64,000 nucleotides of DNA from Steroidobacteraceae bacterium (GTDB lineage Bacteria; Pseudomonadota; Gammaproteobacteria; Steroidobacterales; Steroidobacteraceae). Under the pieces are notes generated by a model. The model was not told the origin of the DNA. It saw nothing but the letters and a program-made list of their open reading frames with translations, and made no database searches. A program made the translations under genes and the position numbers. This document shows positions 8,098 through 15,806 of the stretch, in pieces. Location: positions 1 to 64,000 of the forward strand of contig JAPZRU010000018.1 of NCBI GenBank assembly GCA_027531255.1. Reading direction: 5' to 3'. Positions within the stretch are counted from its first letter, which is position 1. Each line of letters opens with the position of its first letter.

Positions 8098-8103
8098 AGT
8101 CTA
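8098..8103 (-). promoter_or_regulatory. -10 hexamer of the P-loop kinase-like gene
   Basis: TAGACT on the minus strand lies 7 nt before the GTG at 8090, which predicts transcription starting at the start codon. Confidence 0.4.
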
Positions 8104-8154
8104 CCGGCGCGCCGCGCGGGCGTGGGATCATCGGGCGAGACCGCGGAGGCCGGC

Positions 8155-8673
8155 ATGGACGAGCGACGACGGATCTACACGGGACGCGTCGTGACGCTCG
8201 ACGTCGCGCAGGTGCGGCTGCCGAACGGCCACGAGACGACGCTCGAGATCATCGGCCACCCGGGCGGCGCCGCCGTCGTCGCGGTGAACGGCCAGGACGA
8301 GGTCTGCCTGCTGCGTCAGTACCGGCACGTGGCGGGGGGCTGGCTGTGGGAGATTCCCGCCGGGAAGCTCGATGGCGAGCCTCCCGACGTGGTGGCGCGC
8401 AGGGAGCTCGAGGAAGAGGCCGGCCGCCGCGCCGGCCGGTGGGACTCGCTCGGTCGCTATTTCGCCTCGCCGGGCGTGTTCGCGGAGATCGTGCATCTCT
8501 ACCTGGCCCGGGACCTCGAGGCGATCCCGCCGCGACCCGAGATCGAGGAGGTCTTCGAGACACGCTGGATCCCGCTGCGCGAGGCACTGGCCTGGGCCGC
8601 CCGTGGCGAGATCGAGGACGGCAAGTCGGCGGTCGCCCTGCTCCGTGCGGCGGCGCGGCTCGATTTGACATAG
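8155..8673 (+). CDS. NUDIX hydrolase, ADP-ribose pyrophosphatase-like
   Basis: This 172-residue protein has a NUDIX box starting at Gly70 (GKLDGE), running through PPDVVARREL to EEEAG at 86-90. It carries the catalytic REL-EEEAG core, with one residue fewer than the textbook spacing between the first Gly and first Glu. IGHPGGAAVVAV and LLRQYRHVAGGWLWEIPAGK before the box are typical of ADP-ribose or nucleoside-diphosphate-sugar pyrophosphatases, which cleave ADP-ribose to AMP and ribose 5-phosphate. Start: GCGGAGG precedes the ATG. Divergent from the P-loop kinase-like gene. Confidence 0.9.
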   Translation: MDERRRIYTGRVVTLDVAQVRLPNGHETTLEIIGHPGGAAVVAVNGQDEVCLLRQYRHVAGGWLWEIPAGKLDGEPPDVVARRELEEEAGRRAGRWDSLGRYFASPGVFAEIVHLYLARDLEAIPPRPEIEEVFETRWIPLREALAWAARGEIEDGKSAVALLRAAARLDLT

Positions 8674-8681
8674 GCCGGCGC

Positions 8682-8724
8682 TGTGACGCTCGTCACGGTG
8701 TGCCGCGACGAGCGGGCGTATTCT
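8682..8724 (+). promoter_or_regulatory. CRP-like palindrome at class II distance from a -10
   Basis: TGTGA-CGCTCG-TCACG (8682-8697) differs from the CRP/Clp consensus TGTGA-N6-TCACA at one base. TATTCT at 8719-8724 is a possible -10. With transcription starting near 8731, the palindrome is centred at -41.5, the class II activator position. It would control the small gene at 8809. Confidence 0.45.
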
Positions 8725-8808
8725 TGTCGCCGTCTTGCGACATGGGTCGCAGCGGCCGGTCGACCATCGACGGCCGCCCCGAGCCGCATCCAGGCCACCC
8801 CGGAGCCG

Positions 8809-9162
8809 ATGTCCGTGTCCGATACCGCGAAGATGAGGCGTCCCTACTTCCCGGCGCTGGAGGACGATCACGTCTCCGGCCGCGTGAAGCGCGACGATCG
8901 CGGCAACGCGGTGTGGGAGTGGAAGGACGACGAGACGCTCGACGCGCATCTCCATCACGTGGGCCTCGCGATCAATGACGAAGAGGCGGCGCCGGGCGCG
9001 CCCGTCCGGTTCAACAAGGCGGCGCTGCGATCGGGCTACGACCCGTACGAGAGCGGCCTGATCGACCGCAACGCCGCCCCGCGCCCGCGCAAGCGGAACC
9101 TGCGCGCGCTCTCCGAGTGGATCGCGCTCAAGAAGAAGCTCGGCGAAGCCCCCGAGCGCTGA
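8809..9162 (+). CDS. Hypothetical protein
   Basis: This 117-residue soluble protein is rich in charged residues and I do not recognise it. It has no signal peptide or membrane segment. Features are an acidic middle (WEWKDDETLDAHLHH near residues 36-50), a YDPYESGL motif near 78-85, and a basic C-terminus RPRKRNLRALSEWIALKKK. The ATG at 8809 is preceded by CGGAG at a normal distance; in-frame codons upstream have no ribosome-binding site and an unprotein-like composition. A CRP-like site with a -10 lies upstream. Confidence 0.65.
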   Translation: MSVSDTAKMRRPYFPALEDDHVSGRVKRDDRGNAVWEWKDDETLDAHLHHVGLAINDEEAAPGAPVRFNKAALRSGYDPYESGLIDRNAAPRPRKRNLRALSEWIALKKKLGEAPER

Positions 9163-9243
9163 CGCCACGGAGCTGCGGCGCCAGCAGCGTTCGGCCCACC
9201 CGGCCGGTCCGCCCCGGCGGCGTTGCGCCCGATCGAGATCGGC

Positions 9244-9942
9244 TCACACCGCCTGCACCAGGCTCAGCTTCGCCGCGTCGCCCAGCCGGTAGAAGCGCCG
9301 CAGTTCCGCGAGCATCTCGCCGACGCGCGCCTCGCGCCGCCGCAGGAAACGGTCCTCGAGTCGCCGGCAGAACCGCGCCGCGTGGCGGTTCGCGGCCTCG
9401 TAGAGACGCCGCGCATCGTGCGCGAGATCGTCGCGGAACCGCACCTGCTCGAACAGCCTCGAGTGCAGGCCATGCGCCAGCCGACCGCCGCGCTGCGTGC
9501 CGGCCAGCAGCACGCTGGCCGCGTACTTGTCGACCTCGGCCTGCATCTCGAGCGCGAGCACCGACACCGGTCGACCACGCGCCGCGCTCCACGTCACGCA
9601 CGCGAAGTGGCTGACTCCCTCCAGCGCGGTGCAGAAGTCCTCGAGGTTGTCGTCGTCGAGCCGCTCGAGCGGCGCGCTCGCGGCGAGCCGCCGCAGCAGG
9701 CCGGCGTCGAGGTACAGCGCGAGGCGCAGCCCACCTTCGTCCTCCTCGACCAGCAGCGTCTCGGGCGTACCGGAACCCGCGGTCGCGGCGTGCAGGCGCC
9801 CCAGCTCCGCGCGATCCGTGATCAGGTAGTCGCGGACGTCGTGCGCGATCTCGAAGTCGTAGATGCGCTCGAGCAGCGACTGCAGCGCACGCACGCCCGC
9901 CTTCGCGTCCCCGGGATCCGCCGCCTCGGCGACGAGCGCCAC
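9244..9942 (-). CDS. Hypothetical protein, second gene of a coupled pair
   Basis: This protein of about 232 residues is not recognised. It is helical, acidic in the middle (LERLDDDNLEDF) and basic near the end (FCRRLEDRFLRRREARVGEM). It begins with an ALVAEAADPGDAKAGVRALQSLLERIYDFEI segment and has no signal peptide or membrane helix. The GTG at 9942 starts two bases after the stop of the upstream gene, and GGAG lies 12 nt before it, so the two are translationally coupled. The 80 bases to the convergent gene at 9162 show no terminator. Confidence 0.6.
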   Translation of the reverse strand: MALVAEAADPGDAKAGVRALQSLLERIYDFEIAHDVRDYLITDRAELGRLHAATAGSGTPETLLVEEDEGGLRLALYLDAGLLRRLAASAPLERLDDDNLEDFCTALEGVSHFACVTWSAARGRPVSVLALEMQAEVDKYAASVLLAGTQRGGRLAHGLHSRLFEQVRFRDDLAHDARRLYEAANRHAARFCRRLEDRFLRRREARVGEMLAELRRFYRLGDAAKLSLVQAV

Positions 9943-9944
9943 GC

Positions 9945-10562
9945 TCAGTGGCTCCAGCGCACCCGGGCCTGCGCGACGGGCTCGACCCCGAGGCTGCGCA
10001 GGCGTGCTTCGGCGCGACGGCTGCCGGTCCTGGCCCACGTCTCGTAGAGCCGCAGCAGGTCGTCGTGGCAGGGTCCGCGACCGGCGTCCGCGATCTCGTT
10101 CAGCGCATCGACGAGATCGCCGAACTTGCGCGCGAGCTCGGCGAACACGCTCCGCACGCGCGCCGCCGCCGCCGAACGCGCGCCGTCCGCGAGCGAGCCG
10201 TAGGCGCGCCCGCCCATCGCGATGTGGTAGTCGACGTCGACCAGCTTGCGCGCGAAGCCGCGCGAGAAGAACCCGGCGACGAACAGCGAGACGTCGCCGA
10301 GCCGCTGCAGCGCGCGCTCGCGCTCGGCGAGCGTGCGCGCGTCGCAGGCGTCCTTCAGCATCAGCGCGAGCGGCCGCAGGCGCGGACCCTCGGGCGTCTG
10401 CTCGTAGAGTGCCTCCGCACGCGAGAACGTGGTGAGCACGTTCACGACGTAGTGCTCGGTGTGACGATCCAGCGCGAGCTTCTGCTTCCGCGCCGCGCCG
10501 TCCAGCGCTTCGCGGAAGAACTCCTCGAGGCTCGCGACCTGCAACACGGCTGTGTCCCGCAT
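9945..10562 (-). CDS. Hypothetical protein, first gene of a coupled pair
   Basis: This protein of 205 residues is predicted almost fully helical and is not recognised. Notable stretches are FFREALDGAARKQKLALDRH near residue 15, HYVVNVLTTFSRAEALYE, and LVAGFFSRGFARKLVDVDYH near residues 90-110. The presence of HYVVNVL and DVDYHIAMGGRAYGSLA blocks suggests a conserved family rather than a chance reading frame. Start: a GGAGG site precedes the ATG at 10562. It is the first gene of a two-gene operon. Nothing else is visible in the 207 bases upstream. Confidence 0.65.
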   Translation of the reverse strand: MRDTAVLQVASLEEFFREALDGAARKQKLALDRHTEHYVVNVLTTFSRAEALYEQTPEGPRLRPLALMLKDACDARTLAERERALQRLGDVSLFVAGFFSRGFARKLVDVDYHIAMGGRAYGSLADGARSAAAARVRSVFAELARKFGDLVDALNEIADAGRGPCHDDLLRLYETWARTGSRRAEARLRSLGVEPVAQARVRWSH

Positions 10563-10769
10563 CGTGCCTCCGGCGTGCTTCGAGCGAATGATCGACCGCT
10601 CCACGCCGAACTTGACACAGACACGCCGTGATCGAAAAGCCGCAACGCGCGCAGGATCGCGCCTACCTTCTGGCAGCAGCGGGTCGCGAGTGCTGATGCG
10701 AAGAAGTGACGGCGCGCCCGCGCGGCGCGGACCTGCAGCGCGGCGGAACCGCGCGAACTCGCCCGCCCT

Positions 10770-11318
10770 TCAGCCCGCGCGCCAGCGGAACGTCGCGCCC
10801 CAGCGCTGCGCCACGGCGCGCTTCTCGAGGTCCGCGCCGAGCGCCTCGCCGTTCTCGAAGGCGTCGAGGTCGCGGTTGGTCTCGTTGCGCAGCACGACCA
10901 CCATCTCCACCGGCACGTCGATGGCGAACGGGAACTCGTGCCAGGTGCCGACGTGCATCAGGAAGCCGTGGCCGGCACGGAAGCGGAATGCGCGCACCGC
11001 GTCGAGGTCCGGGCCGCCGCTCGCGCCGGACGAGGGCGGCGCGCAGACCACGACGTAGGGCCGCGCGTTCAGCGGCAGGAACGCCTGCGTGTGCTTGAAG
11101 TGGCGCTCGAGCCAGCGCACCTCCGGCGCACGCGGCCGCACGGTCGCAACCGACAGGCAGGTGTCGCCGTCGGACTGGAACGCCGGCGTGTCGTGCAGTT
11201 CGACCGCATCGTCGTAGAAGCGCGTGCGGCGCGAGCCGCCGAGCCCGGCGGCGAGCAGCGCGCCGTAAGGGGCGATCGCTTCGGGCGTGGCGTCGACGAG
11301 CGGCAGGGAGCGGACCAT
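10770..11318 (-). CDS. allA: Ureidoglycolate lyase family protein
   Basis: This 182-residue cupin-fold protein resembles AllA, which converts ureidoglycolate to glyoxylate and urea in purine or allantoin breakdown. Visible signatures are the N-terminal LVDATPEAIAPYGALL and the block FKHTQAFLPLNARPYVVVCAPP (about residues 73-94). Also typical are the FRFRAGHGFLMHVGTWHEFPF segment (about 112-132) with the metal-region His residues, and a C-terminal NRDLDAF. No other allantoin genes are nearby, so its role could be in another ureido compound pathway. GGAGG precedes the ATG. Confidence 0.85.
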   Translation of the reverse strand: MVRSLPLVDATPEAIAPYGALLAAGLGGSRRTRFYDDAVELHDTPAFQSDGDTCLSVATVRPRAPEVRWLERHFKHTQAFLPLNARPYVVVCAPPSSGASGGPDLDAVRAFRFRAGHGFLMHVGTWHEFPFAIDVPVEMVVVLRNETNRDLDAFENGEALGADLEKRAVAQRWGATFRWRAG

Positions 11319-11388
11319 CCGGGCACCTCCGGACCGGACTCTAGCAGCTGGGGCGCGACGTGCCGCGGCGTCGGCGCCCCGCCGTCCG

Positions 11389-11404
11389 CGTGACGCGCGT
11401 CACA
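11389..11404. promoter_or_regulatory. CRP-like palindrome
   Basis: CGTGA-CGCGCG-TCACA differs from TGTGA-N6-TCACA at one base. It lies between the divergent allA-like gene and the small gene at 11488. If that gene is transcribed from its start codon, the palindrome is centred at -91.5, on the helical face used by class I activators. Confidence 0.4.
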
Positions 11405-11487
11405 GGATGCCCGCCGGGCACACCCACCGTGACCGCGCCGTGCGGCGCGTCGCTGGATTTCGCGGGCCCGCGGCCGATGATGAAGGC

Positions 11488-11745
11488 ATGTCGACGATCT
11501 CCGGACCCGTTCCGCTCGCCGCGTTCGTCGCCGCGCTCGACTATGCCCGTGCGGGCGTCGATCGCGGCCTGCACTCCTATGCGGACGCGGCGCAGCAGGT
11601 CGCGGGCGCCACGGCCCGCGGCGAGTTCCCGCCCGTGGGGGCGGTGGTGCAGGCCGTGGAAGCGCGCGTGCAGGTGGCCGCTTCGGCGAAGATGATCCGC
11701 GCGGCGGACCGCGCGCTCGGCGCCCTGCTCGACGTGCGCGCCTGA
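11488..11745 (+). CDS. Hypothetical protein, 85 residues
   Basis: This is a small Ala/Val-rich protein. The segment AALDYARAGVDRGLHSYADAAQQVAGAT (about residues 15-42) faintly recalls the N-terminal helix of flagellar rod or hook proteins, but no other flagellar gene is nearby, so I do not assign that. A GATGAT hexamer ends 6 nt before the ATG and a CRP-like palindrome lies further upstream. It converges on the HAD gene, with 8 bases between the stop codons. Confidence 0.55.
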   Translation: MSTISGPVPLAAFVAALDYARAGVDRGLHSYADAAQQVAGATARGEFPPVGAVVQAVEARVQVAASAKMIRAADRALGALLDVRA

Positions 11746-11753
11746 GCGACGGC

Positions 11754-12464
11754 TCAGGCGCTGCGGCGCGCGAGCAGCCCCTCGACGAGGGCGACCAGCT
11801 CGCTCATGTCCCGGACCTCGTGATCGGCCCGCGGCAGATCGGCAGGCCACGGCTGACCCGACCGGTTCATCCAAGCGCTCGCGAGACCCGCGGCGCGCGC
11901 GCCGCCGACGTCCGTGTGCGGATCGTCGCCGACGTGCAGCACCTCGTGCGGTGCGCAGCCGGCGAGCTCGAGCAGGTGCCGGAAGATCCGCGCGTCAGGC
12001 TTCGCGGCCCCGGCATGGTGCGGCGCCACCGCGCCCACGAAAAAGTCGCCGAGCCCGACGCGCTTCACGCACGCGTTGCCGTTCGACAGCGCGTAGACCG
12101 GCACCCGCGCGCTGAGTCGCGCGAGCGCGGGCCGCACGTCGGCGTACGGATCGATCGCGTTGCGCGCCGCGTGGAAGACCTCGAAGGCCTCGAGCGCGCA
12201 GGCCTCCGGATAGCCCACCTCGAGCGCCGCCCGCCGCAGCGATTCGGTGCGCAGCCAGGTCATGTCGTGCGCGAACCCGGGGTGTTCGCGCGCGATCGCG
12301 ACGCGCCGCGCCCGTGCGGTGACGGGATCGTAGGCCGCCGCGAGTCGAGGGTAGTGGACCTCGAGCCAGCCCAGCAGGCGCGCCTCGGCATTCGCCAGCA
12401 CCGGCAGCGTCTCCCAGAGGGTGTCGTCCAGATCGAGGGAAACGGCGCGCAGTCGGCTCGGCAT
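11754..12464 (-). CDS. HAD-superfamily phosphatase (YigB-like)
   Basis: This 236-residue protein has all HAD motifs. Motif I is DLDDTLW (nucleophile and acid Asp residues, about 10-16), motif II is ALSNGN, motif III is the Lys in GAAKPDARIF, and motif IV is HVGDDPHTDVGGA. The DLDDTLW variant with Trp and the helical cap match the YigB/5-amino-6-(5-phosphoribitylamino)uracil phosphatase group involved in riboflavin synthesis, but these enzymes are promiscuous. A GATAAT -10 lies 6 nt before the ATG, predicting a leaderless message. Confidence 0.85.
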   Translation of the reverse strand: MPSRLRAVSLDLDDTLWETLPVLANAEARLLGWLEVHYPRLAAAYDPVTARARRVAIAREHPGFAHDMTWLRTESLRRAALEVGYPEACALEAFEVFHAARNAIDPYADVRPALARLSARVPVYALSNGNACVKRVGLGDFFVGAVAPHHAGAAKPDARIFRHLLELAGCAPHEVLHVGDDPHTDVGGARAAGLASAWMNRSGQPWPADLPRADHEVRDMSELVALVEGLLARRSA

Positions 12465-12470
12465 CGGGGC

Positions 12471-12476
12471 ATTATC
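12471..12476 (-). promoter_or_regulatory. -10 hexamer of the HAD gene
   Basis: GATAAT on the minus strand is followed by six bases and then the ATG at 12464, so transcription should begin at the start codon. Confidence 0.45.
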
Positions 12477-12528
12477 CGGTCGCGCCGCCGATCACGAAAG
12501 CGTCATCGACGACGGCTACAAGGAGGCC

Positions 12529-13695
12529 ATGCTTGCCCAACCCCTCCCGCCCCGCTCCGCATGCGAGCGAGGCCCCGCTGGCCGCGCCGCGCGCGGTCTC
12601 GCCGCGCGCGCGGCGCTGTGGCTGCTCTGCGCCGCGCCGAGCCTCGGCGCCGCGGGCACCGGCGTGAGCGGGCCGAACGCGCCGACGGGCGCCGTCGCGG
12701 CCGCCGCCACGGCCGGCGAGGCCCGAGCCGCGCCCGCCGCGCCCGCGGCTCCCGCGCGGCCGCTCGTGATCGCCCACCGCGGCGCGTCCGGCTACCTGCC
12801 CGAGCACACGCTGGTCGCGAAGGCCTACGCGTACGCGGCGGGCGCGGACTACCTCGAGCAGGACGTGGTGCTGACCAGGGACGACGTGCCCGTCGTGCTG
12901 CACGACCTGACGCTCGAGGGCGTCACCGACGTCGAGACCGTCTATCCGGAGCGCCGGCGCGCCGACGGCCGCTGGTACGCGATCGACTTCACCCACGCGG
13001 AGCTGCAGCGGCTCGCGGTCCACGAGCGCGTCGACCCGGCCAGTGGGCAACCGAGCTGGGCCGCCCGCTTCCACGAGCGCGGGCTGCCGCTGCGCATCCA
13101 CTCGCTGGCCGACGAACTCACGCTGGTGCGCGGACTCAACGCGGCGACGGGGCGCGACGTCGGCGTGTACACCGAGGTGAAGAGCCCCGCGTGGCACCGG
13201 GCGCAGGGCAAGGACCCGAGCGTCGTCGTGCTGCGCACGCTCGCCGAGTTCGGCTACCGCAACCGTGCGGATCGGGCCTACGTGCAGTGCTTCGACTTCG
13301 ACGAACTGCGGCGCATGCGCACGGACCTCGCGACCGACCTCAGGCTCGTGCAGTTGATCGGCGAGAACGCGTGGGCCGAGTCCGCCACCGACTACGAGCG
13401 GCTCCGCACCGTCGAGGGACTGCGCGAGGTCGCGCGCTACGCCGACGGCATCGGGCCGTGGATCCCGCACGTCGTCACCTGGCCCGAGGGCGGCGGTGCG
13501 CCGTCGTACACCGCGCTCGTGCGCGACGCGCACGCGGTCGGGCTGGTCGTGCACCCGTACACGTTCCGGATCGACCAGCTGCCGCCGAACGCACCGGATC
13601 CGGAAGCGGTGCATCGCGCGCTGTTCGAGATCGCGCGGGTCGACGGCGTGTTCACGGACTTCCCGGACCGGACGCAGCGCTGGCTCGGCCGCTGA
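12529..13695 (+). CDS. glpQ: Glycerophosphodiester phosphodiesterase, periplasmic
   Basis: This 388-residue protein has a signal peptide (hydrophobic core about residues 22-40) and then a low-complexity Ala/Gly linker. The GDPD domain starts at PLVIAHRGASGYLPEHTL, with the catalytic HRGAS...EHT motif. It continues with LEQDVVLTRDDVPVVLHD, where the metal-binding E-x-D and the second catalytic His lie. It hydrolyses glycerophosphodiesters to glycerol 3-phosphate and an alcohol. Its length fits GlpQ, the periplasmic form, rather than the shorter UgpQ. Start: AAGGAGG just before the ATG. Confidence 0.92.
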   Translation: MLAQPLPPRSACERGPAGRAARGLAARAALWLLCAAPSLGAAGTGVSGPNAPTGAVAAAATAGEARAAPAAPAAPARPLVIAHRGASGYLPEHTLVAKAYAYAAGADYLEQDVVLTRDDVPVVLHDLTLEGVTDVETVYPERRRADGRWYAIDFTHAELQRLAVHERVDPASGQPSWAARFHERGLPLRIHSLADELTLVRGLNAATGRDVGVYTEVKSPAWHRAQGKDPSVVVLRTLAEFGYRNRADRAYVQCFDFDELRRMRTDLATDLRLVQLIGENAWAESATDYERLRTVEGLREVARYADGIGPWIPHVVTWPEGGGAPSYTALVRDAHAVGLVVHPYTFRIDQLPPNAPDPEAVHRALFEIARVDGVFTDFPDRTQRWLGR

Positions 13696-13771
13696 AGGCA
13701 CCGGTCGCCGCCCGCGCGGCTTCGGCCGCGAACGGCGACAATGCCGGCGCGACCACGCCCGGGAGACGCCC

Positions 13772-14431
13772 ATGACCGACCTGACGCTCGTGATCGGAAA
13801 TCGCAACTACAGCAGCTGGTCGCTGCGCCCGTGGATCCTGCTCCGGCACCTCGGCCTGCCGTTCCGCGAGGTGCGGCTGCCGCTCGACACGCCCGAGTTC
13901 CACCGCGAGATCGAGCACTGGTCGCCGACCGGCAAGGTGCCGGTGCTGATCGACGGCGCGCTCCGCGTGTGGGAGTCGATCGCGATCGTCGAGTACGTGG
14001 TCGAGAAGGCGGGCCGCGGCTGGCCCGCGGACCGTGCCGCCCGCGCGCACGCGCGCAGCGTCAGCGCGGAGATGCACGCGGGCTTCGGCGCGTTGCGCGA
14101 GGCGTACCCGATGAACATCCGGGCGCGCGACCGGCGGGTTCCCATGACCGAGCCGCTCGCGGCCGCCATCCGTCGGCTCGACGCGCTGTGGACCGACTGC
14201 CGCAACCATCACGCCGCCGGCGGCCCGTGGCTGTTCGGCGAGTACTCGGCGGCCGACGCGATGTACGCGCCGGTGGCGTTCCGGTTCCAGACCTACGGCG
14301 CCGAGGGACTCGGCGCGCTCTCGCTCGCCTACCTGCGCACCGTGCTCGACGACCCGCTGCTCCGCCCGTGGGTCGAGGCGGCGGAGACTGAGACGGAGCG
14401 CGCGGCCGGGGACGACGTCGGCCTGGCCTGA
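13772..14431 (+). CDS. Glutathione S-transferase family protein
   Basis: This 219-residue protein has an N-terminal thioredoxin-like domain containing NRNYSSWSLRPWILLRHLGLPF (about residues 9-30) with the candidate catalytic Ser. The cis-Pro/GSH segment is PTGKVPVLIDG, followed by VWESIAIVEYV. The C-terminal helical domain carries GEYSAADAMYAP, the usual N-capping/hydrophobic staple. It resembles the plant-zeta/'YfcF-like' proteins annotated as glutathione S-transferases. Substrate unknown. A GGGAG site precedes the ATG. Confidence 0.9.
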   Translation: MTDLTLVIGNRNYSSWSLRPWILLRHLGLPFREVRLPLDTPEFHREIEHWSPTGKVPVLIDGALRVWESIAIVEYVVEKAGRGWPADRAARAHARSVSAEMHAGFGALREAYPMNIRARDRRVPMTEPLAAAIRRLDALWTDCRNHHAAGGPWLFGEYSAADAMYAPVAFRFQTYGAEGLGALSLAYLRTVLDDPLLRPWVEAAETETERAAGDDVGLA

Positions 14432-14534
14432 GGATGCGCGGGGCAAGGCCGCCGCGGGCCCTGCGTAGGCGCATGCCCACCGGGCCGTCGGACGCCACGG
14501 CCACGAGTCGCGAAGCGTGCGCCCGACGAGTGGC

Positions 14535-14540
14535 TAGAAT
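14535..14540 (+). promoter_or_regulatory. -10 hexamer of the FIST gene
   Basis: TAGAAT is followed by six bases and the ATG at 14547; no ribosome-binding site precedes the ATG. A leaderless message is predicted. Confidence 0.45.
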
Positions 14541-14546
14541 CGTGCG

Positions 14547-15740
14547 ATGCGCTGGGTTTCCGCGATCTCGACGCTGCCCGATCTCGACGCCGCACTGGCC
14601 GACGTCGCGGAGCAGGCCGCGTGCGGCCTCGACCAGCTGGAGCCCGATCTCGCGTTCGTGTTCCTGCACGCGAGCCACGCGCCCGCGGCGCGCCGCGTGG
14701 CCGCGCGCCTCGAGCGCTGGCTCGGTGCGGGACTGCTGGTCGGCGTGACCGCGCACGGCGTGGCCGGCGGCGGCCGCGAGGTCGAGGGCGAGCCCGCCGT
14801 CGCGCTGCTCGCCGGCGTGCTGCCGGGCGTGGAACTCGAGGCACGCCACGTGCCGCAGGAGCTGCTGGGCTTGCCGGCCACGGATACGGTGGCCTGGCGC
14901 GCCCTGCTCGGCGTGGACCTCCCGGATCCCGCGTTCGTGGTGTTCGCCGACGCGTACTCGATCGACGCCGCGGCGCTGGTCGCCGGGCTCGACCGCGCGC
15001 ATCCGGCCGCGCCGAAGGTGGGCGGACTCGCGAGCGGCGGCCGCCAGCCCGGACCGGATGCCGGCGGTCACGCGCTGCTGCTCGGCGGCGACGTCTACAC
15101 CGAGGGCGCGGTCGTGCTCGCGATCGGCGGTCAGGTCGGCTTCGGCACGATCGTCGCGCAGGGCTGCCGGCCGATCGGCGAGCCGCACTTCGTCACGGCC
15201 TGCCACGAGCACCTGCTGCGCGAGCTCGACGGTCGCAGCCCGCGCGAGGTGCTGACGCGGCTGCACGGGCAGCTGTCGCCCGAAGACCAGGCCCTGTTCA
15301 CGGACTCGCTGTTCGTCGGGCTCGCGCTGCCGGGCGAGCACCGCGAGATGCGCGCGGGGGATTTCCTGGTGCGCAACATCCTCGGCCTCGACCCCGATAC
15401 CGGCGCGCTCTGGATCAGCTCGGAACTCGAGCCGAATTCGATCCTGCAGTTCCACCTGCGCGACGCCGCGACGTCGCGCGCGGAACTCGACCGGCGGCTC
15501 CGCGAATTCCGCGCCCGCGGGCTCGCGCACGGCGCGGGCGCGGCGCTGATGATCTCCTGCACGGGCCGCGGCGCGGGGCTCTACGGCCGGCCCGGCCATG
15601 ACACGCAGGCGTTCCAGAAGGTGCTGCCGGACGTGCCCCTCGCGGGCTTCTTCGGCGCCGGCGAGATCGGCCCGGTCGGCGCCACGACCTACGTCCACGG
15701 CTACACCACCGCACTGGGCGTGTTCCAGCGCCGCGGCTGA
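14547..15740 (+). CDS. FIST-domain signal transduction protein
   Basis: This 397-residue cytosolic protein has a FIST N domain (about 25-220) and a FIST C domain (about 225-375). Typical blocks are LVGVTAHGVAGGGREVEG, PKVGGLASGGRQ and GALMISCTGRG-type sequence (here AALMISCTGRGAGLYG). The end is GFFGAGEIGPVG. FIST domains are thought to sense small ligands, perhaps amino acids, and are usually fused to or next to kinases or chemoreceptors. Here no signalling partner is adjacent, so its output is unclear. Confidence 0.9.
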   Translation: MRWVSAISTLPDLDAALADVAEQAACGLDQLEPDLAFVFLHASHAPAARRVAARLERWLGAGLLVGVTAHGVAGGGREVEGEPAVALLAGVLPGVELEARHVPQELLGLPATDTVAWRALLGVDLPDPAFVVFADAYSIDAAALVAGLDRAHPAAPKVGGLASGGRQPGPDAGGHALLLGGDVYTEGAVVLAIGGQVGFGTIVAQGCRPIGEPHFVTACHEHLLRELDGRSPREVLTRLHGQLSPEDQALFTDSLFVGLALPGEHREMRAGDFLVRNILGLDPDTGALWISSELEPNSILQFHLRDAATSRAELDRRLREFRARGLAHGAGAALMISCTGRGAGLYGRPGHDTQAFQKVLPDVPLAGFFGAGEIGPVGATTYVHGYTTALGVFQRRG

Positions 15741-15806
15741 GCGGCGGCCGTCCTCACCGTCCGGGTGGACCGCTAGAATGCGTGTCCCCCTGCCGCGGAG
15801 ACCCGC

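Noticed and set aside
8665-8670. TTGACA at the end of the NUDIX gene as a -35
   Set aside because: No -10 lies at 16-18 bp; a better promoter with the CRP-like site is at 8682-8724.
10612-10617. TTGACA on the plus strand upstream of the minus-strand pair
   Set aside because: No -10 and no plus-strand gene follow it within a sensible distance.
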